5,598 nt of DNA from Chloroflexota bacterium (GTDB lineage Bacteria; Chloroflexota; Anaerolineae; J102), in assembly GCA_003353825.1 (NCBI GenBank), contig PIVW01000391.1, positions 1 through 5,598 on the forward strand. The letters are read 5' to 3'. Numbering within the stretch: position 1 is the first letter of the stretch; each line of letters begins with the position of its first letter. The notes under the pieces are model-generated. The model did not search any database and was not told the origin of the DNA. It saw nothing but the letters and a program-made list of their open reading frames with translations. Positions 1 to 5,598 of the stretch are shown here, piece after piece. A program made the translations under genes and the position numbers.

Positions 1-1
1 C

Positions 2-1153
2 TGCTTCCCGGTACCGGTGGGCGCCAATGCCGGCCATACCTATGCTCGCTTCCGCCTCAGCCGGGCGGGTGGTTTACCAGCGGACGGACTGGCGCTTGAT
101 GGTGAGGTAGAAGATTACAGGACCTACGTGGAGGCAATCAAATGGGAGCAGGCACCGGCCCTGAACGAGAACTCGCCCTATCCGCTCTGCTATTGGGGTT
201 GGGATGAACCCTCGGTCTATGAGCTGGGTATCGCGCCCATAGTTGCCGACGATTGGCCCTGTGAAGATGACAGGCCCATTACCGACATCCACTGGTGGGG
301 ATCCTATGCGGAGTGGCAAGAAGAGGCGCCGCCGCAACCAGCGCCCGATTCCTTCCACATCGCCATTTGGACCGATGTACCCGCCAGCGCCGACTCTTTC
401 AGCCATCCCGGCGTGGTCGTCTGGCAGCATGTTATTAAACGTAATGAAGCTAACGAACAATTTGTCGGATGTGACTACCATCCCGACTTCATGGCAACAA
501 CCGATGCCTGTTTCCGCTACGATCTGCGGCTTCCTCCTGAATCGTGGTTCTACCAGGAACCAAATCCTGACGGTACGCCGAATATCTACTGGATCAGCAT
601 CTCAGCTATATACGAAGGCGAACAACCGGGCAACATCTGGGGCTGGAAGACGCGTCCGCATGTTTTCATGGACGACGCCGTACGCATCTTTGATCCGGCC
701 GTCCCCGTTGTCGATGACATATATAAAGATGGCGAGCCGATCAAAGACAAAGACGGGTCTACCTGGGATATGGCTTTCATACTGACCAGTGAGCCCGGAC
801 CACCCAAACCACCTGTACTTACTATTGACATTGACGCTGTCACCCCTGTCGATGTCGAGCTCTCCTGGCCGCATGTACAGCAAGATATATACGGACAGCC
901 GATCACCGTTCATACATACCGAATCCATCGCTCCACGAGTCCCTATTTCACACCCGGCGGCGCAAATCTGGCGCAAACGCTCCCAGGACCTTTCCCGGCA
1001 GGGCCGATTGTCTGGGACGATTCTGGCAAGATAGGTGATGTCACCCAAAATTACTACTACGTCGTCATAGCTGTCACCACCGACAGCTTCCTAATGTCAC
1101 TTCCCTCCAACCGGGTCGGTGAGTTTGATTTTGGATTAGTACCAGGGTCTTGA
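2..1153 (+). CDS. Secreted GEVED / W-rich domain / FnIII-like protein, 5'-truncated
   Basis: The reading frame is open from the first complete codon of the window (position 2), so the true start lies upstream; the GTG at 17 is only an internal valine. Three regions are visible. The end of a GEVED domain (YARFRLS, then DGEVEDY at about 98-118) is typical of large extracellular bacterial proteins. Next comes a tryptophan-rich domain from about 160 to 700, with HWWGSY near 290, FHIAIWTD, YWISISAIY and WGWKTRP; I associate it with the DUF7901-type module, from memory. Last, a proline linker leads to a fibronectin-III-like domain (about 810-1120) ending in SNRVGEFDF. No transmembrane segment or sorting signal is seen at the C-terminus. 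No catalytic motif is evident, so a structural or binding role outside the cell is likely but inferred. It ends with TGA, just before a strong terminator, so it closes its own transcription unit. Confidence 0.85.
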   Translation, partial: CFPVPVGANAGHTYARFRLSRAGGLPADGLALDGEVEDYRTYVEAIKWEQAPALNENSPYPLCYWGWDEPSVYELGIAPIVADDWPCEDDRPITDIHWWGSYAEWQEEAPPQPAPDSFHIAIWTDVPASADSFSHPGVVVWQHVIKRNEANEQFVGCDYHPDFMATTDACFRYDLRLPPESWFYQEPNPDGTPNIYWISISAIYEGEQPGNIWGWKTRPHVFMDDAVRIFDPAVPVVDDIYKDGEPIKDKDGSTWDMAFILTSEPGPPKPPVLTIDIDAVTPVDVELSWPHVQQDIYGQPITVHTYRIHRSTSPYFTPGGANLAQTLPGPFPAGPIVWDDSGKIGDVTQNYYYVVIAVTTDSFLMSLPSNRVGEFDFGLVPGS

Positions 1154-1182
1154 TCTGGCGCGTTCTACGCATGCTCGAGAAG

Positions 1183-1214
1183 AAACAGACCGTCCAGATC
1201 GGGCGGTCTGTTTT
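1183..1214 (+). terminator. Rho-independent terminator
   Basis: A 13-bp stem (1183-1195 with 1201-1213, containing one T-G wobble) encloses the 5-base loop AGATC. The run TTTT at 1211-1214 forms the 3' edge of the stem and the U-tract. It begins 29 bases after the stop codon of the upstream gene, and separates that gene from the selenoprotein gene. Confidence 0.85.
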
Positions 1215-1235
1215 CATGTGCTGTGTGTCGAATAG

Positions 1236-1244
1236 TGGTAGAAT
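1236..1244 (+). promoter_or_regulatory. Candidate extended -10 promoter element
   Basis: TGGTAGAAT matches an extended -10 (TGnTATAAT) with one mismatch in the hexamer. It lies between the terminator and the selenoprotein gene and would give a leader of about 35 bases. No good -35 hexamer is found 16-18 bases upstream, so support is only positional plus the TGn motif. Confidence 0.35.
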
Positions 1245-1271
1245 TGTGGCAACTCGTCACCACCTGACCCT

Positions 1272-1277
1272 GGAGAG
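1272..1277 (+). promoter_or_regulatory. Ribosome binding site fixing the selenoprotein start
   Basis: GGAGAG lies 9 bases before the ATG at 1287 and directly abuts the in-frame ATG at 1278. The spacing therefore favours 1287 (protein starting MSRELD) over the earlier ATG, which has no room for ribosome binding. Confidence 0.7.
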
Positions 1278-1286
1278 ATGTGCCTT

Positions 1287-1916
1287 ATGAGTCGTGAATT
1301 AGATACCCGCCAAAAAATGCGGGCCTGGCAGAAAAAGTATGACGCCGTGGCGCCCAAAGTAGGGGACGCGGCGCCAGATTTCGAGTTGTACGACACCGCT
1401 GGAGAGAATCCCGTTCGCCTCTCCGATTACCGTGGCCGGCAACCTGTAGCCCTTATCTTCGGCAGTTTTACCTGACCCCCCTATGTCAAGGGGACCGTCG
1501 GTCTCCACGATCTGTACCGGCAATATCATGAGCAGGTGCAGTTTCTCAACATCTACATTCGAGAGGCGCACCCGCTTGATGGCTGGTGGATGGGTGGTGG
1601 CATACAGGGATTGTTTTTGAAACTTTCCAGATCGAAAGCGGCAACCGATGTCTATGATCCGACCACAATCGAAGAACGCCGGGAAGTGGCAGGTCGTTGC
1701 GAAACAACCCTGCAGTACGGCATTCTCACGCTGGTGGATGACATGGATGATACCGTGAACAAAGCCTACGCGGCCCTGCCAACACGCTTATATTTGATCG
1801 ATGTCGATGGTCAGGTCGCCTATGCCGGTGGCCCAGGCCCCTTTGGATTCAAACCGGCCAAAATTGCAAAGGCGATTACAGAGTACTTGGTTCGACTACA
1901 AGCGACCATGGCGTGA
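1287..1916 (+). CDS. Deiodinase-like selenoprotein (thioredoxin fold) with in-frame UGA
   Basis: The frame gives 209 residues if the TGA at 1473-1475 is read as selenocysteine (residue 63). The N-terminal part carries the redoxin signature GDAAPDFEL (26-34) and LSDYRG, then the beta strand ALIFGSFT leading to U63-P-P-Y. Downstream, in the same frame, come the deiodinase hallmark IYIREAHPLDGW (89-100), the segment LVDDMDD (149-155) and AALPTRLYLI (162-171), which holds the cis-proline-type position. GGPGPFGF (181-188) parallels the KSGPWNY end of animal type I deiodinase. Animal enzymes have GSxTU-P at the catalytic site, so the UGA aligns with their selenocysteine. Bacteria have no thyroid hormone; a redox or peroxiredoxin-like activity, or reductive dehalogenation of another compound, is possible but unproven. 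Apart from U63 the only cysteine is C138, a candidate resolving residue. No signal peptide is seen, so it is probably cytoplasmic. Alternative: a nonsense mutation or sequencing error in a cysteine homologue (TGC or TGT to TGA). Conservation on both sides and the SECIS-like hairpin argue against decay. Confidence 0.85.
1473..1475 (+). other. In-frame UGA codon, predicted selenocysteine
   Basis: The codon follows FGSFT and precedes PPY, the position of the catalytic selenocysteine in deiodinases (cysteine in many bacterial relatives). After it the same frame stays open for 146 codons of clearly homologous protein. UGA is a real stop at 1151 and 1914, so general reassignment of UGA does not explain it. 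Confidence 0.85.
1490..1506 (+). promoter_or_regulatory. Candidate bacterial SECIS element
   Basis: A 7-bp stem (1490-1496 with 1500-1506, one G-U wobble) carries the apical loop GUC at 1497-1499. The loop G lies 22 bases after the UGA. The E. coli fdhF SECIS has its key loop GU at about 20 bases, and the general bacterial consensus asks for a G in the first two loop positions roughly 16-37 bases downstream; both points are from memory and are met. It lies inside the coding frame, encoding GTVGLH, and would bind SelB with selenocysteinyl-tRNA. A competing 5-bp hairpin (1478-1482 with 1489-1493) shares its 5' arm. Confidence 0.65.
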
Positions 1917-1927
1917 CGCCTCACTAT

Positions 1928-1949
1928 CACACTTGTTCCACGTGTGTTT
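1928..1949 (+). terminator. Weak hairpin between selenoprotein and hydrolase genes
   Basis: CACACTTG pairs with CACGTGTG around a TTC loop with one mismatch, followed by only TTT. It is too weak to be a convincing terminator and may permit read-through into the next gene. Confidence 0.2.
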
Positions 1950-2002
1950 CTAGAACCCTATGAGATACTACTGAGCTAACCTGGCATAAGGAGAATCGAT
2001 CA

Positions 2003-4585
2003 ATGAATATCCGTATCGAGGATGGACCTGTATCACCCCTGTTTAGACCGCTGCAACTCAAGGGCGAACAACCCTTGCCTGAGATGGCAGATGCGGCATT
2101 GCCCGATGGAATGGCCGCTGTGCGTGAAAAAGCACTCGCCGGCGAAAATGTTACTTGGGGCTTTCCTTTCGATATTGGCGGCGTCATCTCGATCTCGGAT
2201 GAGACCGTGCGGGTTGATGTTGAACCGACCAGCGCCCAATGGCTCGTTTTTATGCATACCTCCGATCTACAACCACACACATACAACGAGTCGCGTTTTA
2301 TTACACCCATGCGTGGGGAAGGGCATATGGCCGAGCACGCAGCCGACTATGTGATCGGCTACGAGGATGGCAGTGAGGTGCGGACGCCCGTGCGTCACCG
2401 GCATCAGATCGGCGGTTTTCAGCGGCGCTGGGGCGAGAACTGTGTCGAAGCGGTCGCTGTGCCCAAACCCTATCCCCTACGGGCCTCTCACGAGCAATTG
2501 CGCGAGGGCTGGGGGCGCACGCAAACACGGGTTGAGATTCCTGACCAGAGTGAATGGGTAAACTGGTTGTGGGCGTGGCAGAACCCACATCCTCGGAAAG
2601 CGATTACTTCGATCCGATTTGAACCGGTGTCCGGCCATGTCGTCATCTCTGCTGTAGCGGCCGGTGATGCCGGGGAACAACCGTTACGCTGGCGCGCGCG
2701 CCGCAAAGCCGTGCTACGGTTACCCGAGGATGTGGTGCTTCATCCCGACCTGGATGACAGCGGATTGCTGCAACAGATCCAGTTGGATATGGGCCAGGTG
2801 ATCTCAGCCACCCCCCGCTTGATCTACCCGAAAGAATCCTGGTCAGACTCCTACGCCAACGCTCTGCCACAGAAGTCCGGAGACGATGTGCTGATCGAAT
2901 ACACTGCGCATCCCGACGCTCATTTCCACCTGGTCGGCGGTCAGATCATCCCGGTCTCGAGTGTCGAATCAGAACAAGTGACATCTCCCTTGCAGGTGAC
3001 ACCCACAGCCAGGCAACGTGTGAAGATACGCACAGTGGCTAAAGAGAGTGGCAAGAGGGTGGCCACCAAGCTGCACATTCATGGAGCACATGGCGAATAT
3101 CTCGCACCTATCGACCGGCATCGCATTATCAACCCTGCCTGGTTCGAGGACTACAGTGTGGATTACGCCCACATTGCCTGGTGGGATCCCGAAACGCTGG
3201 GCGCACATTCCAGTACCTACATTTCAGGTGACACCACTATCGATGTACCACTTGGAACCCTCTACATCGAAGTGACAAAGGGCTTCGAGATGCGCCCGGT
3301 GAGACAGGTCGTTGAGGTGGCGGCGGAGACCGAGGAGATCGTCATCGAACTGGACAAGGTACTGACCTGGCGTGAGCGTGGTTGGGTAACAGCCGATACG
3401 CATGTACACTTTTTGTCGCCAACCTCTGCCTTACTGGAGGGCGCTGCTGAAGGGGTCAACGTTATCAATCTGCTGGCCAGCCAATGGGGCGAACTCATGA
3501 CTAATGTCGGGGATTTCGATGGCCGCACCACCTGGGGTTCACAGGAAGCGGGCGGTGAAGGCGAATACCTGGTGCGAGTGGGCACTGAGAACAGACAACA
3601 TGTGCTGGGCCATATCTCGTTGCTGGGCTATAACGGCTCCATGATCACGCCATTAACTACGGGGGGCGCCAATGAATCAGCCCTTGGTGATGCGGTTGAT
3701 GTCTTGCTTACGGAGTGGGCAAGAGCGTGCCGGGCGCAGGGCGGGCTGGTCGTGATCCCGCACTTCCCCGATCCCCGTCTGGAAAATGCCGCAACCCTGG
3801 TCTGTGGCGATGCCGACGCTATCGAGATGACGTCATGGGGTAATCACTACGAAGGTATCGACCCCTATTCGCTCTCCGACTGGTATCGATACCTCAATTG
3901 TGGGTATCAGGTTGCAGCTGTGGGCGGAACCGACAAGATGTCGGCAAGCATGGCGGTAGGTACGATTCGCACCTACGCGCATACAGATCCCAACGCTCCC
4001 TTCACGCACGATGCCTGGATGAACGCTGTTCGCCGTGTCGAGACCTTTGTGACTTATGGACCACTGCTGGAGTTCAGTGTGGATGGACAAGCTATGGGCA
4101 GTCGATTCGCCATGTCTGCCAGTGGAGGAACAGTCGATGTCGTATGGGAGGTTGCCAGCGTGACTCTACCGATATCGCGGGTTGAATTGATCGTCAATGG
4201 AGAAATTCGGGAGAGTGTGGCCGTTGAGTCAAATCAGAAGACAGGGCATTGGAAGGTCAGCGTAGATAGAAGTTCTTGGATGGCACTATTGGTGCGGGGT
4301 CATTATCCAGATAAAGCAGAGATCATCGGCGCTCACTCCTCAGCCATCATGATCGATGTCGAAGGTTCTCCCATGTTGGCTGCTGCCGATGCCGTCACTA
4401 TCTTGGAGCAGATCGAAGGTTCATTGGCTTATATCGACACCGTCGGCACCCGGGCGCAGGATGTCGTCTATAAGCGTATGCGCCAGGTTTTGGTATCAGC
4501 ACATCGCAGTCTGCACAATCGTATGCATGAGCAAGGCCATTATCACGAGCATACCCAATTAGCCGATCATGACGCGCATTTCTAG
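2003..4585 (+). CDS. CehA/McbA-like PHP-domain metallohydrolase
   Basis: This 860-residue protein starts at an ATG preceded by TAAGGAGA with 8 bases of spacing. The N-terminal 330 residues are unassigned and rich in beta-strand and tryptophan. Residues about 335-450 resemble the carboxypeptidase-regulatory-like beta-sandwich often found before PHP domains (KIRTV, HGAHGEYLAP). The PHP metallohydrolase core spans about 455-690: ADTHVHF (H467, H469), E483 in AAEGVNVINL, H537 in LGHISLLGY, H587 in VVIPHFPD, H615 in SWGNHYEG and D644 in GGTDK. These are the likely metal ligands, by family analogy. A beta-rich module follows (GPLLEFSVDGQ to VELIVNG), then a helical tail with an unusual histidine spacing. 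Named relatives CehA and McbA hydrolyse the carbamate carbaryl, but most members have unknown substrates, so the substrate here cannot be named. No signal peptide is visible, so a cytoplasmic location is inferred. It lies 86 bases after the selenoprotein gene on the same strand, without a convincing terminator between, so cotranscription is plausible. Confidence 0.85.
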   Translation: MNIRIEDGPVSPLFRPLQLKGEQPLPEMADAALPDGMAAVREKALAGENVTWGFPFDIGGVISISDETVRVDVEPTSAQWLVFMHTSDLQPHTYNESRFITPMRGEGHMAEHAADYVIGYEDGSEVRTPVRHRHQIGGFQRRWGENCVEAVAVPKPYPLRASHEQLREGWGRTQTRVEIPDQSEWVNWLWAWQNPHPRKAITSIRFEPVSGHVVISAVAAGDAGEQPLRWRARRKAVLRLPEDVVLHPDLDDSGLLQQIQLDMGQVISATPRLIYPKESWSDSYANALPQKSGDDVLIEYTAHPDAHFHLVGGQIIPVSSVESEQVTSPLQVTPTARQRVKIRTVAKESGKRVATKLHIHGAHGEYLAPIDRHRIINPAWFEDYSVDYAHIAWWDPETLGAHSSTYISGDTTIDVPLGTLYIEVTKGFEMRPVRQVVEVAAETEEIVIELDKVLTWRERGWVTADTHVHFLSPTSALLEGAAEGVNVINLLASQWGELMTNVGDFDGRTTWGSQEAGGEGEYLVRVGTENRQHVLGHISLLGYNGSMITPLTTGGANESALGDAVDVLLTEWARACRAQGGLVVIPHFPDPRLENAATLVCGDADAIEMTSWGNHYEGIDPYSLSDWYRYLNCGYQVAAVGGTDKMSASMAVGTIRTYAHTDPNAPFTHDAWMNAVRRVETFVTYGPLLEFSVDGQAMGSRFAMSASGGTVDVVWEVASVTLPISRVELIVNGEIRESVAVESNQKTGHWKVSVDRSSWMALLVRGHYPDKAEIIGAHSSAIMIDVEGSPMLAAADAVTILEQIEGSLAYIDTVGTRAQDVVYKRMRQVLVSAHRSLHNRMHEQGHYHEHTQLADHDAHF

Positions 4586-4619
4586 TTTGTGTTGATATTT
4601 CAGCCCTCGATTTCAATCG

Positions 4620-4670
4620 GTGGTCTGGCTGACCACAGCGCCTGAGGGCGCTTTGTGCTTTGAGCCAGAC
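4620..4670 (+). terminator. Nested and competing hairpins after the hydrolase gene
   Basis: Three perfect stems are present: GTGGTC/GACCAC (4620-4625 with 4631-4636), AGCGCC/GGCGCT with loop TGAG (4637-4642 with 4647-4652), and an outer 8-bp stem GTCTGGCT/AGCCAGAC (4623-4630 with 4663-4670). The outer stem excludes the first hairpin. The T-tracts (TTT at 4652-4654, TTTTT at 4683-4687) are imperfectly placed, so termination is likely from position but not proven. Confidence 0.4.
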
Positions 4671-4763
4671 AATTCCATTGTCTTTTTCTCGACTTTAGCC
4701 ATTTTGTCATTATTGTCAAGTAAAGCACCAAAAACCCGCTAGGTTTACATAACAGCAGTCCGT

Positions 4764-4795
4764 ATATAGTAGTTATCTTTTATGAAGTACTATAT
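4764..4795. repeat. AT-rich inverted repeat
   Basis: ATATAGTA (4764-4771) and TACTATAT (4788-4795) are perfect 8-base inverted arms separated by 16 bases. The same stretch also holds an imperfect direct repeat, TATATAGTAGT against TATATGTAGTAGT. It could be an operator or chance in AT-rich DNA. Confidence 0.4.
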
Positions 4796-4931
4796 GTAGT
4801 AGTCGTGATCTGATTAAAAATCGATTTTGGAAAATGGCCAAAGTCCAGTTTTTGATAGCCATCAAATTCGTCGAAAATCCTTAGCTCGAGATCCCAAACG
4901 GATATCTTGAATGGCCCCGTAAGCGGGCCTG

Positions 4932-4960
4932 TTGGCTTCATTGGCATAGTCTGTTAGGAT
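4932..4960 (+). promoter_or_regulatory. Candidate sigma-70-type promoter before pentapeptide gene
   Basis: TTGGCT (-35, four of six consensus) and TAGGAT (-10, four of six) are 17 bases apart, and the -10 is preceded by TGT, making an extended -10. Transcription would start near 4967, about 36 bases before the ATG at 5003. Confidence 0.4.
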
Positions 4961-5002
4961 GGTGCTCCACATACACTATTTCAGTCGCGTAAGGAGTGAC
5001 AC

Positions 5003-5221
5003 ATGGAGCACACACGCTGGCACATTTACGATCTTTTGAACCGCCCCAAACCCCTGTGGCTTGTAGGAATCGACCTCGAAGGAGAGGATCTGAGACATGC
5101 TGACCTCAGCCACGTCGATCTCAGCCATGCCAACCTGGCCAATGCCAGTCTCAAGGCATCGAATCTGCGGGATGCAAGGCAGTGTACCACTCCGTGGACA
5201 TACGCGACCAAAGCGAGGTAA
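5003..5221 (+). pseudogene. Pentapeptide-repeat protein, N-terminal fragment
   Basis: The ATG at 5003 has a good ribosome binding site (TAAGGAG at 4990-4996) and a promoter candidate. Residues 1-22 form a short lead (MEHTRWHIYDLL). Residues about 23-58 are pentapeptide repeats of the A(D/N)Lxx type: IDLEG, ADLSH, VDLSH, ANLAN, ASLKA and SNLRD. These stack as a right-handed quadrilateral beta-helix; family members have no single function. Homology ends at about residue 58 (near 5176), where the frame runs into unrelated ketoreductase sequence and adds a nonsense tail to the stop at 5219. A normal member would continue with many more repeats, so this is a truncated gene or the left side of a chimeric junction. 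Confidence 0.75.
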
Positions 5222-5304
5222 GCGAAGTCGTTAAGCAGGTGCGCGAGCACGGACCTATTACCGGGCTTATTCATGGGGCAGGGGTAATCGCCGACCGCCT
5301 CAAA
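5177..5304 (+). pseudogene. Polyketide-synthase ketoreductase domain fragment
   Basis: Read in the frame of position 5182, about 40 residues match the middle of a PKS ketoreductase (KR) domain: VYHSVDIRD, then VSEVVKQVREHGPITGLIHGAGVIADRL. The phrase GPITGLIHGAGV is characteristic of the modular-PKS SDR fold. Both the nucleotide-binding N-terminus and the catalytic Ser-Tyr-Asn half are absent. It has no start or ribosome binding site of its own, and after ADRL the frame passes into sequence that makes sense only on the other strand. It is therefore a detached fragment, not a gene. Confidence 0.7.
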
Positions 5305-5379
5305 ATCGGTCAGGGTCAGGGTTCCGTCAATATCAAATATCACAACTCGGGGTTTGGTGGTCACAAAGAGATACCCCAA
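5293..5379 (-). pseudogene. HAD-type phosphatase N-terminal fragment
   Basis: On the minus strand the frame reads KPRVVIFDIDGTLTLTDFEAV. The DxDGT motif I of the haloacid-dehalogenase superfamily (nucleophile Asp of FDIDGT) lies at 5320-5337. Only this first strand and motif are present; motifs II-IV are missing because the sequence changes to ketoreductase (opposite strand) at about 5293-5306. The only available start is a TTG at 5379, without convincing ribosome binding site, so the true start is uncertain. Confidence 0.6.
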
Positions 5380-5598
5380 ATCTTGAACATGAAGGCATAA
5401 TCCAGTGCCTTGTCAGGGTGTTGAGTAACTAAATAGAGTTCGGCCAGGCCATTCTGAGTTGAAGCCGCAATGCCATAATTTCTGCTTGTTAGGTTAACGT
5501 CAATGGCGTTTAAGAAAGTAGCCTCTGCTTTTTCATAATCCTTCTGCTTAAATTGTATGAACGCCTTATGCGACAAGGCGCTACCTATCCAATTAGTC
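5361..5598 (-). pseudogene. TPR-repeat protein fragment, open at window edge
   Basis: On the minus strand the frame is open from the right edge of the window. It reads a helical repeat pattern: ALSHKAFIQFKQKDYEKAEATFLNAI, then GIAASTQNGLAELYL and HPDKALDYA. The spacing and the A/G/Y positions are typical of tetratricopeptide repeats (protein-protein interaction helices). Homology appears to stop after LDYA, near 5395; the last ten or so residues before the stop at 5361 look unrelated. The piece is more AT-rich than the genes to the left, suggesting a different origin. Confidence 0.65.

Larger units (their letters stand above)
4586..5002. other. Intergenic region with hairpins, no gene seen
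   Basis: No supportable gene lies here. It contains the alternative hairpins at 4620-4670, a T-run at 4683-4687, an inverted repeat at 4764-4795, the perfect 12-base palindrome AAAATCGATTTT at 4817-4828, a small hairpin (TTTGAT, loop AGCC, ATCAAA) at 4851-4866, and a GC hairpin (GGCCC with GGGCC) at 4913-4929. It ends with a promoter candidate and the ribosome binding site (TAAGGAG, 4990-4996) of the pentapeptide gene. The stretch from about 4680 to 4900 is clearly more AT-rich than the flanking genes. Confidence 0.6.

Noticed and set aside
602..1048. Long minus-strand open frames opposite the first gene, and similar ones opposite the hydrolase
   Set aside because: They overlap well-supported domains on the + strand and encode low-complexity sequence without recognisable motifs or start signals.
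1278..1475. Separate 65-residue redoxin gene ending at the TGA
   Set aside because: The frame continues directly into the rest of a deiodinase-like fold, and the stop sits on the catalytic residue. The ATG at 1278 is too close to the ribosome binding site.
1478..1493. CCCCT/AGGGG hairpin as the SECIS element
   Set aside because: Its loop is only about 8-13 bases from the UGA, closer than known bacterial SECIS loops, and the G is third in the loop.
1536..1916. Independent gene starting at GTG 1536
   Set aside because: No ribosome binding site, the start falls inside a beta strand, and homology extends upstream in frame to the UGA.
5026..5292. Extension of the HAD-type minus-strand frame
   Set aside because: Beyond about 5293 it is merely the antisense of the ketoreductase and pentapeptide pieces; its leucine/arginine-rich repeats are the pentapeptide repeats read backwards.
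5182..5400. A 72-residue gene on the + strand
   Set aside because: Its first 40 residues are a ketoreductase fragment and the rest is the antisense of a HAD-type fragment; no start signals.
1..5598. CRISPR array, tRNA, rRNA or transposase
   Set aside because: No regularly spaced repeats, cloverleaf, rRNA-like stretch or transposase motif could be found by eye.

Overview
The window looks like a piece of a moderately GC-rich bacterial genome. The mix of a GEVED-type secreted protein, a CehA/McbA-type metallohydrolase, pentapeptide-repeat and polyketide-synthase pieces would suit a Chloroflexota-like environmental bacterium, but that is an inference from gene content and the taxon is not proven. 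UGA is an ordinary stop here: it ends the first gene and also the second.

Layout. (1) 2-1153, + strand: the 3' part of a large secreted or cell-surface protein (GEVED end, tryptophan-rich domain, fibronectin-III-like C-terminus), closed by a strong intrinsic terminator at 1183-1214. (2) 1287-1916, + strand: the main discovery of the window. An iodothyronine-deiodinase-like, thioredoxin-fold protein is interrupted by an in-frame TGA at 1473-1475. That codon sits exactly where animal deiodinases carry their catalytic selenocysteine, and a stem-loop that fits the bacterial SECIS consensus follows it at 1490-1506. A conventional gene call would split this into two pieces (a 62-residue fragment and a separate C-terminal ORF) and miss the selenoprotein. 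(3) 2003-4585, + strand: an 860-residue CehA/McbA-like PHP metallohydrolase with a strong Shine-Dalgarno and an unusual histidine-periodic C-terminal tail, 86 bases after the selenoprotein and possibly cotranscribed with it. (4) 4586-5002: a non-coding, partly AT-rich stretch with alternative hairpins, an inverted repeat and a promoter candidate. (5) 5003-5598: a mosaic of four unrelated gene pieces in about 600 bases: the start of a pentapeptide-repeat protein (+), a polyketide-synthase ketoreductase piece (+), the start of a HAD-type phosphatase (-) and a TPR-protein piece (-). This is either a gene graveyard or, quite possibly, an assembly or amplification chimera.

How the genes may work together: only the selenoprotein and the metallohydrolase are plausible partners, by shared strand and short spacing. 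No selenocysteine machinery (selA, selB, selC, selD) is in the window, so the selenoprotein call predicts those genes elsewhere in the genome.
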